Below, in pieces: positions 17,139 to 29,078 of a stretch of 64,000 nucleotides of DNA (position 1 is its first letter; each line of letters starts with the position of its first letter). Made by a program: the position numbers and the translations under genes. Under the pieces are notes generated by a model. It saw nothing but the letters and a program-made list of their open reading frames with translations, was not told where the DNA came from and searched no databases. This stretch comes from Permianibacter fluminis (lineage in GTDB: Bacteria; Pseudomonadota; Gammaproteobacteria; Enterobacterales; Permianibacteraceae). The stretch is from positions 1,426,001-1,490,000 of the forward strand of contig NZ_JABMEG010000001.1 in the NCBI RefSeq assembly GCF_013179735.1, written 5' to 3'.

Positions 17139-17912
17139 TCAATCGGTCAAGCCATACCAAATCTGCCCCAACTGTTCATGCAACGCTTCGCTCGATTGCG
17201 CCAGCGCGTCGGCGCTCGGCAGCCAGGCCAGCGGGCCGGTTTTGCCGCTGCCCGGTTGGTGGAAGCCGGTCGGAGCGGGTAGCACTTTCAATCCCTGTTG
17301 TTCGAATTCATGTTGCGCGCGCGGCATGTGCGCGGCGTGGGTGACCAGAAAGATGGTGTTGATGCCATTGGCTTTCAGGATGCGGGCGCTGAATTCGGCA
17401 TTTTCGGCGGTGTTGCGGCTATCGGCTTCCAGCCAGTTGGGGGCGCCGCGGAAATCGCTGATGAAGCTGTCGTTCATCAGCACGGCTTCGGCGGTGGCCT
17501 GGCCAAACGGTTTGCCGCCGGACAGCAGCACCGGCAGATGGGTCTGGCGCTGCAAGCGGGCGGCGTAGCGCAGCCGCTCCAGGGTGCGGGCGTTGACCGT
17601 GTCGGCGCTGTCGAATTCCGGGGCGCTGCTGCGGCGGCCGCCGCCGAGCACGACGATGGCGGCATTCTGCATGTCGGGCGGCAGCAGGCTGAGTTTTTGC
17701 GCGGTAGTTGGCTGCAGCCGCGCCATCAGGCCTTCGGCGGTGATGGGCAAGCTCAGCGCCACCAGCGACAGCACGGCCAGGCCAAACAGGCCAACGCCAA
17801 GCAGCCGCCATTTCCGGCCAATCAACAGCGCTACCGCCATCAGCAGCAGGTTCAGGCCGGGCGGCAACAGCAGAGCTTTGCCGGCGTAAACCAATACTAT
17901 GTCCCAGTTCAT
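17139..17912 (-). CDS. YdcF/ElyC-family membrane protein (DUF218)
   Basis: The 257-residue product has two N-terminal membrane helices (residues 8-28 and 36-56) and a DUF218 domain with the hallmark segments IVVLGGG, RLRYAARLQRQTHLPVLLSGG, SRNTAENA and FLVTHAAHMPRA. ElyC of E. coli, with the same layout and length, affects undecaprenyl-phosphate metabolism and peptidoglycan assembly at low temperature; that role is inferred here from domain and topology only. It is divergent from leuS, about 135 bases apart. Confidence 0.8.
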   Translation of the reverse strand: MNWDIVLVYAGKALLLPPGLNLLLMAVALLIGRKWRLLGVGLFGLAVLSLVALSLPITAEGLMARLQPTTAQKLSLLPPDMQNAAIVVLGGGRRSSAPEFDSADTVNARTLERLRYAARLQRQTHLPVLLSGGKPFGQATAEAVLMNDSFISDFRGAPNWLEADSRNTAENAEFSARILKANGINTIFLVTHAAHMPRAQHEFEQQGLKVLPAPTGFHQPGSGKTGPLAWLPSADALAQSSEALHEQLGQIWYGLTD

Positions 17913-18023
17913 TTACGGTTCCGCAGTGGGGCCGAGCCAGTCGGCCAACATAAAGGCCGGCAGCCTGCCATGGCAAGGGCAGGGGCCGGTAAGGTAAGCT
18001 TCACAGTATCAGTAAAACCTTGA

Positions 18024-20659
<2,636 letters not shown>

Positions 20660-20660
<1 letters not shown>

Positions 20661-21163
20661 TGCGCCGGCTTGCTGGCGTCTTGATCACCACGCTGATGCT
20701 GGCGAGCGTCGGCGGCTGCGGTTTTCATCTGCGCGGCGTGCAGCCCGGTGTCGCCGGGCTGCAGGTCTATATCGACAGCAAAACGCCGTATGGTGAATTC
20801 GAGCAGGTGCTGGCGGACAGTGTCCGGCAAGCCGACATGACGATCAGTTCCAGCGCGATTGACGCCGGCATGGTGGTGCAACTGCGCGACGAGCGGATGA
20901 CCCGGCGGGTGCAAACCGTCAACACCACCGGACGGGCTGCTGACTATGAGCTGATCCTGACCGTTGAGTACGCGCTGGCGGCACCGAATGCGGTGACCGA
21001 CAGCGAAACCCGCAAACTCGATTCGCGACGCGAATACAACTTTGACAATGCCGAACTGCTCGGCAAGGCCGAAGAAGAGGCATTGCTGGTGCAGGAAATG
21101 CGGCGCGACATCGCCGCCCGATTGTTGCGGCAAATTGCCTATCAGGCCGCCGGAACGCATTGA
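20660..21163 (+). CDS. lptE: LPS-assembly lipoprotein LptE
   Basis: LptE is the lipoprotein plug of the LptD outer-membrane translocon that inserts lipopolysaccharide. The 167-residue product has a lipoprotein signal with lipobox VGGC (Cys at about residue 17) followed by GFHLRG, the hallmark opening of mature LptE. Position directly after leuS, overlapping its stop codon, and before holA is the standard gammaproteobacterial order. Confidence 0.93.
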
Positions 21164-22186
21164 ATGAAGATTGCCGGACCGGCCCTGACCGCCGCCCTCG
21201 AACGCGAACTGGCGCCGCTGTATCTGCTGAGCGGTGATGAGCCGCTGTTGATCGAGGAAGCGCTGGATGCGATTCGGCAAGCGGCGCGCGCGCGCGGTTT
21301 CAGCGAGCGGGAAAGCCATGTTGTCGACAAGTCGTTTGATTTCGATGCCCTGTTCGCCAACACCGGCACCCTGAGTCTGTTCGCCAGCCAGCGTTTGCTG
21401 GAGCTGCGCTTTACCGGCAACCCGAATCGCGAGGCGCAAGCCGCGCTGAACGAGCAGGCCGAACGGCTCGGCAGCGACACCGTGCTGGTCATCACGCTGC
21501 CCAAACTGGATCGCAAAGAGGCCGAGGCCAAATGGCTTCAAGCGCTGGAGCAGCGTGGCAGCCATGTCACCATTGCCAGCGTTGGCAGCGCCGAAATCAG
21601 CAGTTGGTTGCAGCAGCGTTTGCGCGCCGCCGGCTTGCAGGCCGAGCCGGATGCCTTGGCGCTGTTGGTGCAATTGTGCGAAGGCAATTTGTTGGCCGCG
21701 CATCAGCTGATCAGTCAGCTGGTGTTGTTGTTTCCGGGCGCCAAACTGACGGCGGAACAAATTTCCTCGGTGGCTGCCGACAATGCCCGCTACAACCTGT
21801 TTGAGTTGATGGACACGGCGCTGCGTGGTGACGGCAATCGTTGCCTGCGCATGCTGCATGGGCTGCGTCACGAAGACGAGCAAGGCAATTTGCGCGGCCT
21901 GTTTGGTTTGCTGCATCGGGACATCCGGGCGTTGGTCAATGTCGCCCATATCAAGGCGCGCGGCCAGCGCATCGGTGATGCCTGGAAAGAGGTCGGCGTG
22001 TTCAGTTCACGGCTGCCGCTGTTCGAGCGCGTTGCGGCCCGGCTGGGTGTGCAAGGTTGTCAGCAGCAAATGCAGCGCGTCGCCCAGCTGGATCAGCAAA
22101 TCAAAGGCGTCGCCAAAGGCGAGCCGTGGCTGTTGCTGGAAGCAGTGCTGATGAGTCTGGCCGCCGTGTCGGTACCGACCGCATGA
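21164..22186 (+). CDS. holA: DNA polymerase III delta subunit
   Basis: The delta subunit opens the beta clamp within the clamp loader. The 340-residue product begins with the typical N-terminal segment LYLLSGDEPLLIEEALDAIR and keeps the three-domain layout, with the C-terminal helical domain (FELMDTALRGD..., LRMLHGLRHE...). It starts directly after the lptE stop and ends in an ATGA overlap with nadD. Confidence 0.94.
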   Translation: MKIAGPALTAALERELAPLYLLSGDEPLLIEEALDAIRQAARARGFSERESHVVDKSFDFDALFANTGTLSLFASQRLLELRFTGNPNREAQAALNEQAERLGSDTVLVITLPKLDRKEAEAKWLQALEQRGSHVTIASVGSAEISSWLQQRLRAAGLQAEPDALALLVQLCEGNLLAAHQLISQLVLLFPGAKLTAEQISSVAADNARYNLFELMDTALRGDGNRCLRMLHGLRHEDEQGNLRGLFGLLHRDIRALVNVAHIKARGQRIGDAWKEVGVFSSRLPLFERVAARLGVQGCQQQMQRVAQLDQQIKGVAKGEPWLLLEAVLMSLAAVSVPTA

Positions 22187-22851
22187 GCGCAGCGAATGCG
22201 TCGGCTGTGACGCTCGCGAGTGAGAAAGTCGGGCCGCTGTTGTATGGCGGCACGTTTGATCCGGTGCATCAGGGTCATCTGCAAGTGGCGCGCGCAGTTG
22301 CCGAGGCAGCTGGTCAACCGGTGCGAATGATGCCGGCAGCGTTGCCCCCGCACCGGGCTGAACCGGGTGCCACCGATCAGCAACGTCTGGCGATGTTGCA
22401 GCTGGCCATTGCCGATCAACCGCTGTTGCAGCTGGATGATCGCGAACTGCATCGCAGCGGCCCAAGCTACTCGGTGTTGACGCTGCGTGAATGTGCCGCG
22501 GCCAATGAGCGGCCGGCACTCATTCTCGGCTGGGATGCCTACTGTGGTTTGCCGAGCTGGCGCGAGCCAGAGGCAATCTTGACGTTGGCGATTTTGATCG
22601 TCGTACCACGACCGCAGGCGAGCGCAAGTTTGCCGGCGCCGTTGCAACGCGGTTGGTCAGCACGTCGACCGTTGTCCGCCAGCAGCCTCGCCGAGGCCCA
22701 TGCTGGCGACGTGTTACTGTGTCCGATGCCGGAACATCCGGCATCAGCAACCGCCATACGAACGGCGCTGCGCGCTGGTGTGCGCTGCCCGGAAGGGCTG
22801 CCGGCGGCGGTGGCGGCCTACATTGAAGAGCACAAACTGTATGCAAGCTGA
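22183..22851 (+). CDS. nadD: Nicotinate-nucleotide adenylyltransferase
   Basis: NadD adenylates nicotinate mononucleotide in NAD synthesis. The 222-residue product shows the nucleotidyltransferase signature GGTFDPVHQGHL near the N terminus and the SxTxIR-type motif as SATAIR near residue 190. The start is fixed by a four-base ATGA overlap with the holA stop; longer in-frame extensions run inside holA and are unlikely. The end overlaps rsfS by 11 bases, so translation of the three genes is probably coupled. Confidence 0.93.
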   Translation: MSAANASAVTLASEKVGPLLYGGTFDPVHQGHLQVARAVAEAAGQPVRMMPAALPPHRAEPGATDQQRLAMLQLAIADQPLLQLDDRELHRSGPSYSVLTLRECAAANERPALILGWDAYCGLPSWREPEAILTLAILIVVPRPQASASLPAPLQRGWSARRPLSASSLAEAHAGDVLLCPMPEHPASATAIRTALRAGVRCPEGLPAAVAAYIEEHKLYAS

Positions 22852-23206
22852 GTTGTTACGCGATCTGGTTCTGCGCGAACTGGAAGAAATCAAAGCCCGT
22901 GATGTCAATGCGATGGATGTGCGCAAGCTGACCAGCATCGCTGACTATCTGGTCATCTGTTGCGGCACCTCGAGTCGTCATTGTAAATCGATTGCCCATT
23001 ATGTAGTCGAGAAAGCCAAGGCCGCCGGTGCCATGCCGCTGGGGGTTGAAGGCGAGCAGGAAGGCGAATGGATATTGGTCGATTTGGGTGACGTGATTGT
23101 TCATGTCATGCAACGCGAAACCCGCGATTACTACCAGCTGGAGAAATTGTGGGACACGGACTGGGGTTCGAACAGCGGCCAAATTGATGCCCGGAAAAAG
23201 CAATGA
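22841..23206 (+). CDS. rsfS: Ribosomal silencing factor RsfS
   Basis: RsfS binds ribosomal protein uL14 and blocks subunit joining in stationary phase. The 121-residue product has the family core KLTSIADYLVICCGTSSRH, followed by GVEGEQEGEWILVDLGDVIVHVM and the DYYQLEKLW motif. The start at 22841 lies within the end of nadD. rlmH follows 51 bases later, the common rsfS-rlmH pair. Confidence 0.95.
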   Translation: MQAELLRDLVLRELEEIKARDVNAMDVRKLTSIADYLVICCGTSSRHCKSIAHYVVEKAKAAGAMPLGVEGEQEGEWILVDLGDVIVHVMQRETRDYYQLEKLWDTDWGSNSGQIDARKKQ

Positions 23207-23257
23207 GCGGCTGCAGGAACCGCGTGCCCTCACGGACTGGGTTGTGAAACCACAAGC

Positions 23258-23728
23258 ATGCGCATACGCCTGATTGCGCTCGGCAACAAAATGCCCGGTT
23301 GGGTTAGCGAAGGCTACGAGGAATACGCTGGCCGGATGCCGCATGAGTGCCGGCTGGAGCTGGTTGAACTGAAGCTGCCGGAGCGGACCAAGAACAGCGA
23401 CATTCCCCGGCTGATGGCGCAGGAAGCCGAGCAGATTCTGGCGCAGCTGAAACCGGCTGAACGGCTGCTGGCACTGGATGTCAAAGGCCGTAACTGGAGT
23501 ACCGAACAGTTGGCTGGCGAAATGCAGCGCTGGCGCCAGGATGGTCGTGATATTGCCCTGATTATTGGTGGCCCCGACGGCATCGCCCCGGAGTTGTTGG
23601 CGAAAGCTGAACTGAAATGGTCGCTGTCGGCGTTGACGCTGCCGCATCCGCTGGTTCGGATCGTGGTGGCGGAAGCGCTGTACCGCGCTCACACTTTGCT
23701 GAGCAATCATCCGTATCACCGGGCTTGA
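23258..23728 (+). CDS. rlmH: 23S rRNA (pseudouridine1915-N3)-methyltransferase
   Basis: RlmH methylates pseudouridine 1915 in helix 69 of 23S rRNA. The 156-residue SPOUT enzyme shows LLALDVKGRNWSTEQLA, the SAM-binding IIGGPDGI and the C-terminal LPHPLVRIVVAEALYRAHTL with the invariant YRA. Length matches E. coli RlmH. It is followed by 126 bases before mrdA, where an internal promoter could sit; none is clearly readable. Confidence 0.96.
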   Translation: MRIRLIALGNKMPGWVSEGYEEYAGRMPHECRLELVELKLPERTKNSDIPRLMAQEAEQILAQLKPAERLLALDVKGRNWSTEQLAGEMQRWRQDGRDIALIIGGPDGIAPELLAKAELKWSLSALTLPHPLVRIVVAEALYRAHTLLSNHPYHRA

Positions 23729-23854
23729 GACGGAATAAAAGAATTTGCCTGACGGGCGCTGCCTGCAGCGGGCCGGCCGACAGTATCAACATTGGTGAAA
23801 CCGGACTTTGAACAGAATTTGTCGTACCGCCAACCATCGTGAGAATGGCCTGAC

Positions 23855-25753
23855 ATGAACCGCCGCATGCGCATGAAAGATCCGGTGGCGGAGACCAGCC
23901 TGTTCTTTGTTCGCGCCACCATCGCCGCCGGCGTGGTCGGCTTGCTGACACTGGTGTTGGCAACCCGGCTGTTCTATCTGCAGATCGTCGAACATCACCA
24001 GTACCGGACCCTGGCGGACCGCAACCGCATCAGCGTCCAGCCAATCGCGCCGACCCGTGGCCTCATCTATGACCGCAACGGCGTGTTGCTGGCGGAAAAT
24101 CGCTCCAGCTTTGCGCTGGAAATGATCCCGGCAAAAGTGACCGATATTGCCGCCACGCTCGATCAGCTGGCGAGCATTGTCACTATCACCGACGATGATC
24201 GCGAGCGTTTCGCCGCCGAGCGCAAACAACACCGGCGCGATCAACCAGTACCGATTCGCTCGCGTCTGAGCGATCGGGAAGTGGCGGTGTTTGCCAGCAA
24301 CCAGCACCGCTTTCCCGGCGTCACCCTGACCGGGCGCCTGATTCGCTATTACCCATTCGGACCGCAGCTGGTGCACGCGCTCGGTTATGTCGGCCGCATC
24401 AACGACAAGGAATGGGAAAAGCTCGATCAGAACAATTACGCCGCGACTCAGCACATCGGCAAACTCGGCCTGGAAAAACATTACGAAGACGTGTTGCACG
24501 GCGCCGCCGGTTTCCAGGAAGTCGAAACTGATGTGCATGACCGGGTGGTCCGGGTGTTGAACCGGGTGCCGCCGATTCCGGGCCGCGATCTGCATCTGCA
24601 CTTGGACAGCGGTTTGCAAATGGCCGCGCTGTCGGCGCTCGGCGATCAGCGCGGCGTGGTGATTGCAGTGGACCCGAATACCGGCGGCGTGTTGGCGTTG
24701 GTCAGTGCGCCGGGCTATGACCCGAATCCGTTTGTCACCGGCATTGATCGGCTGAGTTATCAAGGCTTGCTGGAGTCGCCGGATGTGCCGCTGTACAACC
24801 GCGCGTTGCTCGGTGTTTATCCGCCGGGTTCGACGGTCAAACCGGTGCTGGCACTGGCTGGTCTCAACACCGGTGCCACCACCATCGAGCGAAAAATTTT
24901 CGATCCGGGCTGGTTCAAATTACCGGGCGATGATCGGCGTTATCGCGACTGGGTGTTGAACAAGGGCTTGCCGGCGCACGGCTGGCTCGATGTCCGTTTT
25001 GCCATCAGCCAATCCTGCGACACGTATTTCTATGATCTGGCCAATCGCATGGGCATCGACAAACTGTCGGAGCAGATGCAGCGTTTTGGTTTTGGCCAGC
25101 TGACCGGTATCGATGTTGATGAAGAAGTGCGCGGTTTGTTGCCAACCCGGGAATGGAAGCGGCGCGCACGCAAAGATGCCTGGTATCCGGGCGAAACGAT
25201 TAGCGTCGGCATTGGCCAAGGTTACTGGAGCGCAACCTCATTGCAATTGGTCAACGCAGCGGCAACATTGGCCAACGGTGGTGTGCGCCGCGAGCTGCGC
25301 ATGGTTGACAGCATCGGCAGCCTCGACAATGCGCAGAAAGTGTCGGCACCGCTCGCCGCGGTGCAGCCGGAAGTTGCCAGCCCGGCTTATCTTGAAGTGG
25401 TGCGCGGTGGCATGCGTGACGTGGTCATGGCCTCAAACGGCACCGCCCGCAAAGCGTTTGTCGGCGTCAATTACGATGCCGCCGGCAAGACCGGTACCGC
25501 GCAGGTGACTTCGTATGGCCAGAACGAAAAATACGACGCCACCAAGATTGACGAACGCTTTCGCGACAATGCCCTGTTCATCGGTTTTGCGCCATTCGAC
25601 AAACCGCAGATCGCGGTAGCGGTGCTGGTCGAGAACGTCATCGGCGGTGGCGCCAGTAATGCGGCACCGATTGCCCGTCGGGTCATGGATCATTATCTCG
25701 CCCAATCCCGTGAGCCGAACGCCAAGCGCGACCAGGAGCCAGCCCATGACTGA
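23855..25753 (+). CDS. mrdA: Peptidoglycan transpeptidase PBP2
   Basis: PBP2 is the elongasome transpeptidase that crosslinks side-wall peptidoglycan with RodA. The 632-residue class B PBP has an N-terminal membrane anchor (about residues 22-46), a pedestal domain, and the transpeptidase domain with SxxK as STVK near residue 326, the SxN-type motif in [12 protein letters not shown] (Ser-Cys-Asp) near 388, and KTGTAQ near 544. Its end overlaps rodA by eight bases. Acquired resistance is not suggested; this is the normal housekeeping gene. Confidence 0.95.
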   Translation: MNRRMRMKDPVAETSLFFVRATIAAGVVGLLTLVLATRLFYLQIVEHHQYRTLADRNRISVQPIAPTRGLIYDRNGVLLAENRSSFALEMIPAKVTDIAATLDQLASIVTITDDDRERFAAERKQHRRDQPVPIRSRLSDREVAVFASNQHRFPGVTLTGRLIRYYPFGPQLVHALGYVGRINDKEWEKLDQNNYAATQHIGKLGLEKHYEDVLHGAAGFQEVETDVHDRVVRVLNRVPPIPGRDLHLHLDSGLQMAALSALGDQRGVVIAVDPNTGGVLALVSAPGYDPNPFVTGIDRLSYQGLLESPDVPLYNRALLGVYPPGSTVKPVLALAGLNTGATTIERKIFDPGWFKLPGDDRRYRDWVLNKGLPAHGWLDVRFAISQSCDTYFYDLANRMGIDKLSEQMQRFGFGQLTGIDVDEEVRGLLPTREWKRRARKDAWYPGETISVGIGQGYWSATSLQLVNAAATLANGGVRRELRMVDSIGSLDNAQKVSAPLAAVQPEVASPAYLEVVRGGMRDVVMASNGTARKAFVGVNYDAAGKTGTAQVTSYGQNEKYDATKIDERFRDNALFIGFAPFDKPQIAVAVLVENVIGGGASNAAPIARRVMDHYLAQSREPNAKRDQEPAHD

Positions 25754-26867
25754 ATACAGCTCACGCATGCACACGCACCGGGAGCGCTACGGCTTGCTCT
25801 GGCGCTTTCATCTGGATTGGGCACTGCTGATGGGGTTACTGGCGCTGATGTCAGTGGCTTTGTTGGTGGTGTATAGCGCCGGTGGTCAGGATTATATGGT
25901 GCAGCAATCGATGCGTTTCGCGCTTGGCATTGCCGCGATGATCGTGATTGCGCAAGTGCCACCACGGTTGCTGAAACTGTGGGCGCCAGCGCTCTATGTC
26001 ATCGGCATCATCATGCTGGTGATCGTTGATGTGGTTGGTGTGATCGGCAAAGGTGCGCAGCGCTGGCTGGATCTCGGCTTCATCCGGTTTCAACCATCGG
26101 AGCTGATGAAGATTGCCGTGCCGATGTTGCTGGCCTGGTATTTTGCCGACCGACCCTTGCCGCCGCGGTTGACGCATATCGCCATTGCCGGTGGCCTGAT
26201 TCTGTTGCCGGTGGGCTTGATTGCCCTGCAGCCGGACTTGGGCACTGCGCTGCTGATTGCTGCGTCCGGCTTCATGGTGTTATGGCTAGCCGGTTTGCCG
26301 TGGCAGCTGTTGCTGGCCGGCGGCATCGGTGTGGCCGGCTTGGCGCCGCTGCTGTGGTATTTCTACATGCTCGATTACCAGCGTCAACGGGTGCTGACTT
26401 TTCTGGATCCGGAAAGCGATCCGCTCGGTGCTGGTTATCACATCATCCAGTCAAAAATCGCCATCGGTTCTGGCGGCCTGTACGGCAAAGGGTATTTTCA
26501 GGGCACCCAGTCGCAGCTGGAGTTTGTGCCGGAGCGGCACACCGATTTCATTTTCGCGGTGATCGGTGAAGAGTTCGGTCTGCTCGGCGGGCTGGTGCTG
26601 CTGGCGCTGTTTGCCTTCATCATCATTCGCGGTCTGTATATTGCCAATCAGGCGCAGGATACGTTTTCCCGGTTACTGGCCGGGGCACTGGCGTTGACGT
26701 TCTTTGTCTATGTGTTTGTCAACATGGGCATGGTCTCCGGTATCCTGCCCGTGGTGGGCGTGCCGTTGCCACTGGTCAGTTATGGTGGCACCGCCGCGGT
26801 CACCTTGCTGGCCGGTTTTGGTGTGCTGATGTCGGTGCATACCCACCGCCGACTGCTGACCAGTTGA
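25746..26867 (+). CDS. rodA: SEDS peptidoglycan polymerase RodA
   Basis: RodA polymerises glycan strands from lipid II and works as a complex with PBP2. The 373-residue SEDS protein has about ten membrane helices and the family signatures [27 protein letters not shown] with the catalytic aspartate, and the loop [27 protein letters not shown]. The start ATG at 25746 lies within the end of mrdA; a second methionine eight codons later is possible. Confidence 0.95.
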   Translation: MTEYSSRMHTHRERYGLLWRFHLDWALLMGLLALMSVALLVVYSAGGQDYMVQQSMRFALGIAAMIVIAQVPPRLLKLWAPALYVIGIIMLVIVDVVGVIGKGAQRWLDLGFIRFQPSELMKIAVPMLLAWYFADRPLPPRLTHIAIAGGLILLPVGLIALQPDLGTALLIAASGFMVLWLAGLPWQLLLAGGIGVAGLAPLLWYFYMLDYQRQRVLTFLDPESDPLGAGYHIIQSKIAIGSGGLYGKGYFQGTQSQLEFVPERHTDFIFAVIGEEFGLLGGLVLLALFAFIIIRGLYIANQAQDTFSRLLAGALALTFFVYVFVNMGMVSGILPVVGVPLPLVSYGGTAAVTLLAGFGVLMSVHTHRRLLTS

Positions 26868-26945
26868 GGATTTCCAGTTTTTTTCGCTCCCGCGTTTTCT
26901 GCGGGTGAACCAACCGAGTTGAACAGGCGCCATCCTTTGTCGAAC

Positions 26946-28001
26946 ATGAATACACAATGCAAACTGTTGAATGCCGGTTCGGTCTTTGCGGCACTGTTGA
27001 CCGCTATGGTCATGACCGGCTGTACGCCAACACCGCAGCAGCAATTCGCCGCGCGCATGCAAACGCAATACGGCATCGACAAGCGCGAAGTAGAGGCTGG
27101 ACTCCAGCAAGCGGAAAAGAAAGACGACATCATTGCGCTGATGACCAAACCCGCCGAAGCGGTCAAACCCTGGAAAGATTACGCGCCGATTTTCCTGACC
27201 GATGCCCGCCGCAACAATGGCGTGGCGTTCTGGCGCGAGCACGCCGATACGCTGGCGAAAGCTGAACAGCAATTTGGCGTGCCTGCCGAATACATCGTGG
27301 CCATTATCGGTGTTGAAACCAATTACGGCCGCATCATGGGCAAGCACCGGGTGCTGGATGCGCTCAACACACTGGCGTTTTATTACCCGCCGCGGTCGCC
27401 ATATTTCACCGGCGAGCTGGAGCAGTTTTTTGTCCTGGCCCGTGAACAGAACTGGGATTTGACCACGCCGATGGGTTCGTATGCCGGCGCCATGGGTATG
27501 GGCCAGTTCATGCCGACCAGCTACCGGAAGTGGGCGGTCGATTTTGATGGTGATGGTCAGGTAAATCTGTTCCAGACGCCGGCAGATGCCATCGGCAGCG
27601 TGGGCAACTATTTTCGGATTCACGGCTGGCAAACCGGTGGCGCCATGATGTTGCCGGTCAGTTTCGCGGCAGAGCCGGCCGGCTCGCTGCTGTACCCCAA
27701 GCGTGACGTCGCGCCGCTGAACGATCTGTTCGCCGCCGGCATGCAGGCGCCGGTGGCCCTGCAACCGGACTGGCAAGCTGCCTTGCTGGTATTCGATGAG
27801 GCGGATGGTCGGCATTACTATCTTGGCTTCAATAATTTCCGCGTCATTACCCGCTATAACAAGAGCCCGTTGTATGCGCGCGCCGTGCTGGAGTTTGCCG
27901 GCCAGTTGAAAGCAGCTTATCTGCAGCCATCGACGGCAACCGCGACCAGCGCGACGACTCCGCCAGCCAACAGCAGTCGTGCAGGAGTGGGCAGTCGATG
28001 A
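26946..28001 (+). CDS. mltB: Membrane-bound lytic murein transglycosylase B
   Basis: MltB cleaves the glycan backbone of peptidoglycan, leaving 1,6-anhydro ends. The 351-residue lipoprotein has lipobox MTGC (Cys near residue 23), the SLT family 3 core with catalytic glutamate in IIGVETNYGRIMG near residue 122, and the motif GAMGMGQFMPTSYRKWAVDFDGDG. The last 30 residues are a Ser/Thr/Ala-rich tail. It overlaps rlpA by four bases (ATGA), and sits in the usual rodA-mltB-rlpA-dacA order. Confidence 0.94.
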   Translation: MNTQCKLLNAGSVFAALLTAMVMTGCTPTPQQQFAARMQTQYGIDKREVEAGLQQAEKKDDIIALMTKPAEAVKPWKDYAPIFLTDARRNNGVAFWREHADTLAKAEQQFGVPAEYIVAIIGVETNYGRIMGKHRVLDALNTLAFYYPPRSPYFTGELEQFFVLAREQNWDLTTPMGSYAGAMGMGQFMPTSYRKWAVDFDGDGQVNLFQTPADAIGSVGNYFRIHGWQTGGAMMLPVSFAAEPAGSLLYPKRDVAPLNDLFAAGMQAPVALQPDWQAALLVFDEADGRHYYLGFNNFRVITRYNKSPLYARAVLEFAGQLKAAYLQPSTATATSATTPPANSSRAGVGSR

Positions 28002-28849
28002 GAGATATTCGCGCAGCGGTTCATGGTGGTGTGCTGGCGATCAGTTTTCTGCTGATGGCCTGTTCATCATCACCGACCAAGGATGAGGCCGACAGCGGTC
28101 CGGATGTACCGCCGGATTTGCGTCATGTCCAAGAGCCGGTGCCGCGCAAGGAACCGCGCAGTCGCTTTGGTAACCCGGAAAGTTACACCGTGCTTGGCGA
28201 GACCTATCACGTGCTCGATTCCGCAGAGGGTTTTTCCCAGCGCGGCATCGCTTCTTGGTATGGCAACAAATTTCATGGCAAGCGCACTTCGAGCGGCGAG
28301 CCGTATGACATGTACAAGATGACGGCGGCGCACAAGACTTTGCCGATTCCGGTGCATGTCCGGGTGACCAATCTCGACAATGGCAAATCGATCATTGTCC
28401 GGGTCAACGATCGCGGTCCGTTCAAGGAAGGCCGCATCATTGATTTGTCTTACGCGGCGGCGCACAAGCTTGGCATGACTGGGACCGGTACGGCCCGGGT
28501 CGAAATCAGCGCGCTGACCGGCGATGATGACAGCACCGCAACCAACACCAACGCAACAGGCAGCAGTGCCGGCACGGCACCTCGCAACACGACGACCAGC
28601 GCAGCGGGAGACGAGGGGCTGTTCTTCGTCCAGATTGCTTCGTTCCGCAATGAAGACAGCGCCGATGAAGTCGCGGCGCAAGTGCAACCTTTGGTCGGTT
28701 ATCCGGTCAAGGTGTTCGAAGCCGATACCGATGACGGCCGGGTGTACCGGGTTCGGGTCGGTCCGCTCAGCCGGCGCGATTACGCCGAAAAGGTGCGCGA
28801 CCATCTTGAAGGCAAAGGATACGAACGTCCCGCCATTGTTGGTCCGTGA
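27998..28849 (+). CDS. rlpA: Septal-ring lytic transglycosylase/lipoprotein RlpA
   Basis: RlpA acts on glycan strands lacking stem peptides in Pseudomonas. The 283-residue lipoprotein has lipobox LMAC, the double-psi beta-barrel core (GIASWYGNKFHGKRTSSGE, VRVTNLDNGKSIIVRVNDRGPF, RIIDLSYAAA), a Thr/Asn/Ser linker at about 175-200, and a C-terminal SPOR domain that binds denuded glycans (LFFVQIASFRNEDSADEV). The 15-base tandem repeats that follow begin exactly at the stop codon. Confidence 0.94.
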   Translation: MRDIRAAVHGGVLAISFLLMACSSSPTKDEADSGPDVPPDLRHVQEPVPRKEPRSRFGNPESYTVLGETYHVLDSAEGFSQRGIASWYGNKFHGKRTSSGEPYDMYKMTAAHKTLPIPVHVRVTNLDNGKSIIVRVNDRGPFKEGRIIDLSYAAAHKLGMTGTGTARVEISALTGDDDSTATNTNATGSSAGTAPRNTTTSAAGDEGLFFVQIASFRNEDSADEVAAQVQPLVGYPVKVFEADTDDGRVYRVRVGPLSRRDYAEKVRDHLEGKGYERPAIVGP

Positions 28850-28935
28850 ATGAGGCTGCCTTGAATCGGGCTGTCTTGAATGAGACAGCCTTGAGTCAGG
28901 CAAACTTTAGTCAGACAACCCTGAATGTGCTGTCG
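28846..28935. repeat. Six degenerate 15-base tandem repeats after rlpA
   Basis: Units begin at 28846, 28861, 28876, 28891, 28906 and 28921 and follow the pattern TTGAATnnGnCnGCC. The best pair differs at about five positions. The first unit contains the rlpA stop codon. TGA recurs in register, so read-through of the stop would end at once in one frame. Function unknown; it occupies about a third of the rlpA-dacA gap. Confidence 0.75.
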
Positions 28936-29078
28936 CGCCTGATGCCCTGATGGTGACCCGTTAAGCGAAAACCGCACTCAGGGTTTTATGCAGCGACCGG
29001 CTTGGTTACAATCCGGCCCGGTTCCCGGACCTCGCCTGCTGTCAGTTCCAACGTAATTCCAACAAAGTTGATTTGCCA

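Noticed and set aside
26889-26906. CCCGC...GCGGG hairpin after rodA considered as a terminator
   Set aside because: The T-run lies before the stem and not after it in the rightward direction, and mltB follows as part of the same run.
28846-28935. Regularly spaced repeats considered as a CRISPR remnant
   Set aside because: The units are directly adjacent 15-mers without spacers and are degenerate; no cas gene is present.
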